Source: Sternotherus odoratus (lineage: Eukaryota > Chordata > Testudines > Kinosternidae). Taken from it: DNA of 64,000 nt. The translations under genes were made by a program, and so were the position numbers. Below the pieces are notes generated by a model. The model was not told the DNA's origin, searched no databases, and saw nothing but the letters and a program-made list of their open reading frames with translations. The stretch is taken from NCBI GenBank assembly GCA_032164245.1, contig JAVMKO010000003.1, positions 96,402,054 through 96,466,053 of the forward strand, written 5' to 3'. Numbering within the stretch: the stretch's first letter is position 1; each line of letters starts with the position of its first letter. Below, in pieces: positions 57,936-64,000 of the stretch.

Positions 57936-59216
57936 TAGGGCTTATAGAGGCATTGCTTACCTCTGTCATAAACTGCCTGACTTTGAAACGTATCTTATCT
58001 TAAACATGTTGAAGGCATTGCCTTCAGATGATAATACTGCCATTCATGTGACGGCTCTGCAGTAACTTAGATTGAGGGGCTTCATCATCAATGAACTGGC
58101 ATTGCTATCTGCTGTCTTCATGATAGCAGTTGCAGTCATATATGCTTCAAGAGTCTATTGAACAAGAGATGGGGAAAGAAGTAAATGTACCTATCGATCG
58201 GATATCTTAACAGGTTTTACTGTCAGAAATCTCAGTAACATTTCTGAAGATATTGTTGGCTAATTTTGTGTCTCTCATAACAAGAGAGTGCTGTTTATTT
58301 AAAAAAATTAAAATGGACAAGCCAAACACTGTGTGCAATTAAAGTGGTAGCTTTAAAGTTATAAAGTAGTTATAAAGAGGATAATTATGGTGGAATTTCA
58401 TGTAATGAGCTAGGCTACAGTCACCTTGCTTCAAAGAGAGTTGCAGCAGACATTGTAAAAAAGAATATAGCGCTTCCACTGTTAAAGATTGGGCTTGATG
58501 GTGTCAGGGCAGAATGGGCTAGTGCTAGGACATAGTGAAGTGGTTTGTGTGGTGCCTGTTCCATTGCAGGGTAAAAGTGGAACAGTCATCAATTGCCAAT
58601 TTTCTGGGAAGCACGGGGCTAGTTAGTGTGATTCACTGAGAACTTTCTGTGAGACTCAATACAATAGCATTTCCACAGGGCACACCAGGGTAATTACAAA
58701 AGCTACTTTGAAAGTAGACCAGCTTTAAGGTATTTATAATTCTCATTTCCGATCATATGAAACAATAACAAATAGAGTAAAGTAAGTGACTCTGTATCCA
58801 GACATCCCTCATAGAGAAAAGAACAAACCAATGTAGACCCACCAGCTGTATTGCTTTAACATGATTTTCCTCTTCCTGAGGGGGATGAGATTCTTAACAT
58901 CCCTGCTGAATTCTTGAGGAACTCTCCCTACATTCTTCCAGCATGCTTTACGCCTCCACATTACAGCCCCTTTTGTCCCTAGCAGAAGTCTGGATGGGAT
59001 TTCTTTCAGAGCCTGTCCGTGCTGCACATTAATTGGCCAGGGCTCTGAGAAATGAATGACAAGTTGCACTGGTGCTCAGCCCATTGTCTCTGGACTGCAC
59101 TCAGCCCTTGCTTGCTGAAGAGAAGAGAACAAAGGATCAGGAATCACAGTTGACAGTGTAGAGGACCATTACTACTAGGCTCTGTGCTCTGCCATGCTCT
59201 ATTAAAATCCTTAATG
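57936..59216. other. Unique DNA
   Basis: No exon or repeat was supported. Confidence 0.35.
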
Positions 59217-59224
59217 GGTTAAAA

Positions 59225-59769
59225 CGGGTCAGCAACCTACGGCACGGCACGCATGCCAAAGGTGCCACATGAGCCGATTTCCTTTGGCACGCCCGCCGCC
59301 ACTCCGGGGTTTCCCCTGCTGGCCCCTTGCCAGCTGGGATCTTGCCACCTGCCCCACTCAGCTCCCACTACCAGCCTGGGTGTAGGGACTGAGACCCCTC
59401 GCTGGCAGGAGCCTGTGGTGGAAATCCCATAGCGGCGGGCTGAGCCTCTCAGCCCGCCCCCGCTCTGGAGTTCTCCATGCTGGCCCCTTGCCAGCCAGGG
59501 TCCCCGCCTGCCCCACTCAGCTCCCGCTGCTAGCCTGGGTTTCCTTCACCCAGCTGGCAGTGGGCTGAAACCCTGGCTGGCGGGAGCCTGCAGGAGAAAC
59601 CCCAAAACAAGGGGCGGGCGGAAACCCCTATGCAGGGGGCGGGCTGACCCCCTCAGCCCCTCCCCTTCAGCCCGAAGCCCCGTCCCTTCTGGACTGGCAC
59701 ACGAAGTCTTAAATTTAACTGAATAAATGAAGACTCGGCACACCACCTCTGAAAGGTTGCCGACCCCTG
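59225..59769. mobile_element. hAT element with internal duplication
   Basis: CGGGTCAGCAACCTACGG at the left and AGGTTGCCGACCCCTG at the right. The 8-bp duplication GGTTAAAA is exact (59217-59224 and 59770-59777). A GC-rich block with GCTGGCCCCTTGCCAGC occurs twice. Confidence 0.92.
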
Positions 59770-59777
59770 GGTTAAAA

Positions 59778-61129
59778 TGTTGAAGTACTAAAGAGGGAAT
59801 AAGCATACAGTGTCCATTAACAATCATTGGTAGCCCTCATGTTGAATACTTACTCCAGTGGACCCTGTTATCCTAGGAGAAAAATCCATCTAATTTAGGA
59901 CATTATACCCTGCCATGGTACATCGGGCCACTGAGAGTCCAGCTTTGTCTTGCTCTAGTTTTACTGTTATTATCACTGCCTTAAAAGATGGATTTCTCCA
60001 TCTAAAATGAGATTTTTATGAGCATGCAAATGCAAGGTGAACTAAGAGAAAATTGCTCTTTGTTTTATGAATTACAATAATAAAAAGCTGCTCCACTAGT
60101 AGGTGTGATAAAAGGCCACTGAAATACCAAATTAACATATACAGTAATATTTTCCAAGCGTCCTCTTTCACCCATCAAACTTTAAAACTAATCAACATCA
60201 AACATGCAAAATGAGATGTATAATGGTGTCTGGCTGTCCTATTAGCATAGTTTGAGATCCGTCTGTGGTAGCATCAGCTCCCAGTCCTTTGTTGTTTACA
60301 TCAGTTAGAAATTTCTTAAAGTATTTGTCTTCAGATGCTAATTGTGATTTAGCAATTAAAAAAAACACCTGATGATTGGAAGATATAACTTTATTGGTAT
60401 TGCTAAAGAAAAAAAGCCATCAAGAGCACGTTGGCACCTATTTGATAACAGATATAAATTACAAACATATTTAATACTGCAAAAGAATATCAAACTAGAC
60501 AGCTGTGAGCAGTTTGTAAATGCTTGCCTTAGAATTCAGTATGCATGCTTTCCCACCCAGGAGTGAAAAATCTCTGTCTTGTGTAGATGGACAGGAGAGA
60601 GATTATAGAGTGATCCTAGTTCAGTACTTTGGGTAATTTTTGTTGTCTGGCCCCTACAATGACAAATCATGTCTTTTATTTGGACATAAGAGGCCTGCGT
60701 ATTTCAAAGCAACTGTGGTACTTTGTGATGGAGAGAAAAGAGTGTTCAGTGTCTGTTTTTAAAGTTCCATTGTTATGTAGCCTCCCTTCATCTTCCCCCC
60801 TCCCCTTTACTGTCTTAGCTGCTTGCAATTCACTGCCAGACAATATCATAGTTTTTAGCAGGATGGCTGTAGTACAGAAATTATGACATCGGACCGTGTG
60901 TTAGGGGTAATTAGAAGAAGCACCTGAGGCCTGTACTTTATGAAATTCTTGATTTAAACCAGGTGAATGAATTTGTAGGATTGTTCCTCTGTAATAATTA
61001 CCATTTGGTTTTCTTTATTTTTCAGGAGTGTGGTGGAACATTTAAACTGTTGGTTTGCTAACCACGTTATATCTACTACATAGTAAATGAGCCTGTATAT
61101 AACCATTTTTGAAACAGAGAATGCCACTT
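59778..61129. other. Repeat-free AT-rich stretch
   Basis: No transposon was recognised over 1.3 kb. 60000-60370 has an octamer ATGCAAAT, TTGTTTAC and several TTAATT/CTAATTG cores, as in developmental enhancers. No coding exon. Confidence 0.4.
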
Positions 61130-61385
61130 GCCTAAGGCACAGCTCTGCAGCGCTGGCTACAGAGTGAATTGCAGCATGTGCTCACATGTTGCTCTGTAAA
61201 TGCCCCCATGTAGTTCCGGCTAGCGCAAACTAAAAGGTGCCTAGTTTACATTACTAATGTGAACTAGGTGCATTTTAGTTCTCATTAGCAGAGTCTATAT
61301 GGGAGAGTTGCAGCTCAGTGCTTTGGCGTGCTGCAGTTTACACCCCCATAATCAGCACTGTAAGGCTATGTAAATTTAGGTAACA
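61130..61385. mobile_element. MITE with inner hairpin
   Basis: AAAAGGTGCCTAGTTTACAT and ATGTGAACTAGGTGCATTTT form a hairpin at about 61230-61277. Outer ends near GCAGCGCTGGCTACAG are weak. Confidence 0.55.
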
Positions 61386-61513
61386 TTTATGTGTACTGAA
61401 GTAACTCAGTAACTACTTTCCATGGTTCTGTTAGTTCTTTTCTGTTTTTAATTGTTGATAATCTCTAATAGTAGAAATATGTTTGTATTTTCTGCCTGAT
61501 CATGGTGATTTGT

Positions 61514-61514
<1 letters not shown>

Positions 61515-61597
<83 letters not shown>
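61515..61597. repeat. (AC)n microsatellite, 83 bp
   Basis: An uninterrupted AC run of about 41 units. Cys/Val-repeating minus frames across it are artefacts. Confidence 0.98.
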
Positions 61598-61599
<2 letters not shown>

Positions 61600-61702
61600 G
61601 TCTTAAATTTGCAGTGGCTAGGAAATGACTGAACAATTTTCAGCTGTCTGCTCTTTGCATTGTAGTGGCATTGTCTAGATTCTAGAACAATAGGTGGAGA
61701 GA

Positions 61703-61835
61703 TAGGGTGACCAGATGTCCCTATTTTAAAGGGACAGCCCCCCATATTTGAGGCATTTTCTTCTATAAGCTCCTACTACCCCTCCACCCCCTCCCCACCT
61801 CCTCTTCTGATTTCTCACACTTGCTGTCTGGTCAC
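61703..61835. mobile_element. hAT MITE
   Basis: TAGGGTGACCAGATGTCCC at the left and GTCTGGTCACC at the right; flanks TGGAGAGA and GGGAGAGA are similar. Same family as 27339-27447. Confidence 0.78.
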
Positions 61836-63699
61836 CGAGGTGGGGAGAGAATTTTCTGAAAATCTTACTCTTGAGTTAGTACGTAATATTAGAAATTCCA
61901 GGTCACTTTTGCTGAGAAATCAATGACATGGTGTATTTATTACCTATTTCTCTTTTTCACCTGTCTGGAAATGGACACTATTTCCATCTTACGTGAATCT
62001 GTCACCCCAAATCTGAGGTTGCGATCTGTTATCACTAATATGAGCTGATTCAGCCAGATGCTGAAATGTCTATTTTAATAACCTATTTTATGTAGGCAAA
62101 AAAGAAACAGAACAGCATGTTTCTTCCTTGGTCTACAGCAGTACAAAGTTTTGTTAACAAACTAACTCTATGTTGTGACAACTTTAGGCACTGAAGTATT
62201 GTAGTGGCCTATGGTGTTGGTTCCAGAAAGAAACTAGAATGTACTGATCCTCTTAAACTATGAAGTTGGAAACTTGAGGAAGATGTTCTCATGTAATTTG
62301 TTTTAATATACTTTGTGAGCTCTGACACGAAGATTAAGATGCCACTCCGCCAAGCTGCTTACCATTAAGAAAAACCAAACAGCGTTTTCATGAGCACTTT
62401 ACAGGTAGATCTTGAGTGCAGAAAAGGAATGGTATGGTATGAGGGGGAAGAGGTCTTGCACAAAAACAAGAGTCAGAGTGGGTTATTTGTGTCAATAAGT
62501 TCTGTACCTCTAATCATTTTTCTTTCACAATTTCATATAGACTATATAGCAATTCATCTGAACAGAATACAGGTTGAAATTTTATTTATAATGTCAACAC
62601 TTTAAATCAATAAGACCGTTATTGGAAGTGGAAAAATCAAGCACATTCCAGGACTGGTAAAGCAATAATTTTAATACAATAAACTTTCTTGTTAGCCACT
62701 TCCCCAGACACCTTGTGAAATAAATATTGATTAAATGGAAAAGTTGGTTATACTAAAGTTTTATATATGCATGTAAGAATTCCACACATGAAGAACTAAG
62801 CCCAAACTGCATTTTTCAATTAGTCAAATTCCATTTAGGCTAGAGTTGGTTACTTAATGCAAAATAGCTGTCAAATTAAAGACCCACACTAAAAAGATCA
62901 GTGAAAGCCAACATTACTCTCCAATTCCTGGATTTAATAAGAAAAAGGAATAAAGTGTTTTTTGCAGTTTAAATCTGTAAACACTAGCATAAAATCAGTG
63001 CGATTAACACAGGTACATAAAGCTACTCGTGCATAAATGTTTGCAGGATTAGGGTCTGTATTGAAGTATTTATCAGAAAAGCCTACAGAATTAAGCATTC
63101 CCATTATGTAAACATAAACATATATTACTTTCCAAGTTTTAATACAAAAGATAAGTAGAATATGTATGAAGTTGCTGTTCTTAGATATCATTTGACTTTT
63201 CATCAAGATATTCATCTTTCTCCATTAATTTGCCTATTCCAAAAGTTCCACCATTTCATCCGAAAACATGTTCTTTAGCATCTTAAGTGTGATGAAATTT
63301 AGCAATGAGAAGAATTGGAAAAAATACCCTAATTAAGGACACTTAAGTAACTTCTCTTTTTCAGTTTTGGATTTATTTTGCTATATCTGGGGAAAATATA
63401 GACTTGTTAACTAATATAATGAATCTTTGCTTTTGATTGCCAAATGTGATAGACATCTGAGACTGGCCTGTTTATAAGAATATTAATAAAGAAAAGACAT
63501 CTAAGGATACTGTATGAGGTTTGCTTTAAGGAAGATAAACAGTTGGGCTTAAGCCTGTTTTAAATGGTATTCTGGAAGAAGCAAAATGCTTCAAATAAAA
63601 GCACTGTAGGGTAACAGTATATAAATAATTACATGATAAATACTATTTTATTTTTTTGCTACAGAAAAATCAAGTCTAGTTGTATTGAAAGACCCATTT
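61836..63699. other. Unique AT-rich DNA
   Basis: No gene or repeat was recognised. Confidence 0.35.
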
Positions 63700-63921
63700 G
63701 CAGGTGTTAACCTGCTGCCCAGCTGATGTTAATAGGGTTTAAAGAATTTCATCCCTGGAGGGCGTCAGAGGTGAGATTTGAAAAAATTTTGATTCTTACC
63801 CTGATTAGGACCCTAAAGCCTATAACTGTACCAAATTTCAAGTCTCTAGCTCAAACAGTGTGGAAGGAGTAAGGGAACATACATACACACACACATACAC
63901 CATTTGACTTTTATATATATA
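63700..63921 (-). mobile_element. Helitron 5' end, truncated
   Basis: On the minus strand this matches the 5' 220 bp of the Helitron at 35415, from TATATATATAAAAGTC to CAGCAGGTTAACACCTGC, then stops matching. Confidence 0.8.
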
Positions 63922-64000
63922 CTAGCGAAAATACCCGGCGTTGCTTGGGTCAGTCGGAGGTGGGGAGGGGGCAGAGAGCTGAGCGAGTGCGGGGTCCATT
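63922..64000 (-). mobile_element. Helitron 3' end, continues past the window
   Basis: On the minus strand it ends with AAGCAACGCCGGGTATTTTC and then GCTAG, the Helitron 3' terminus. It abuts the 5' end of the neighbouring copy head to tail. The rest lies outside the window. Confidence 0.8.

Noticed and set aside
61448..61745. Cys-Val repeat proteins
   Set aside because: Translation of the AC microsatellite.

Overview
The window reads as vertebrate nuclear DNA, most likely from a cryptodiran turtle. Evidence: a tRNA-derived SINE at 7087-7246 that matches the tortoise Cry family, with a CR1-like 3' tail; several CR1 LINE copies; many hAT elements with clean 8-bp target duplications; two Harbinger elements; a Penelope-like element with a GIY-YIG nuclease; Helitrons; and relics of MIR. 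There are no prokaryotic features, and most long open frames are repeat artefacts. Species, chromosome and gene names cannot be fixed from sequence alone.

Layout. 340-5098 is one CR1 LINE broken by a Penelope-tail insertion (669-817) and by a 3.3-kb hAT (1219-4483), which itself holds a second hAT (1244-3134) inflated by three tandem arrays. 5.1-11.6 kb is mostly unique DNA with a tRNA-Ser-like sequence, a Cry SINE and a hairpin MITE. 11604-16282 is a dead Harbinger (transposase on +, SANT/Myb-like partner on -) invaded by a hAT that carries a further MITE. 16.3-30 kb is old intergenic or intronic DNA with MIR, palindromic MITEs, a hAT MITE, the Penelope element with a hammerhead-like motif (27.76-28.42 kb), a CR1 3' end and, at 25.3 kb on the minus strand, a candidate terminal coding exon. 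A solo LTR lies at 30061-30398. 32.25-34.4 kb is a minus-strand CR1 split by three hATs. A Helitron lies at 35415-35981.

37.69-38.43 kb is the only convincing gene-regulatory region: an unmethylated-looking CpG island with paired E-box motifs and a good splice donor at 38057, read as a promoter and first exon of an unidentified plus-strand gene. If so, most of 38.06-64.0 kb is its first intron. That interval holds a second Harbinger (44343-49649) with three internal insertions, including one with a 0.9-kb GC-rich array; a LINE reverse-transcriptase relic; MIRs; a second LTR; five or more hATs; an AC microsatellite; and a head-to-tail Helitron junction at 63921/63922 that runs off the window.

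How parts work together. The mobile elements are non-functional relics, but their nesting gives a relative order of activity: CR1 and Harbinger are oldest, hATs enter them, and MITEs enter hATs and Harbingers. The two Harbingers share the same convergent two-gene plan. The undescribed part most worth following is the gene pair implied by the CpG island and the minus-strand exon.
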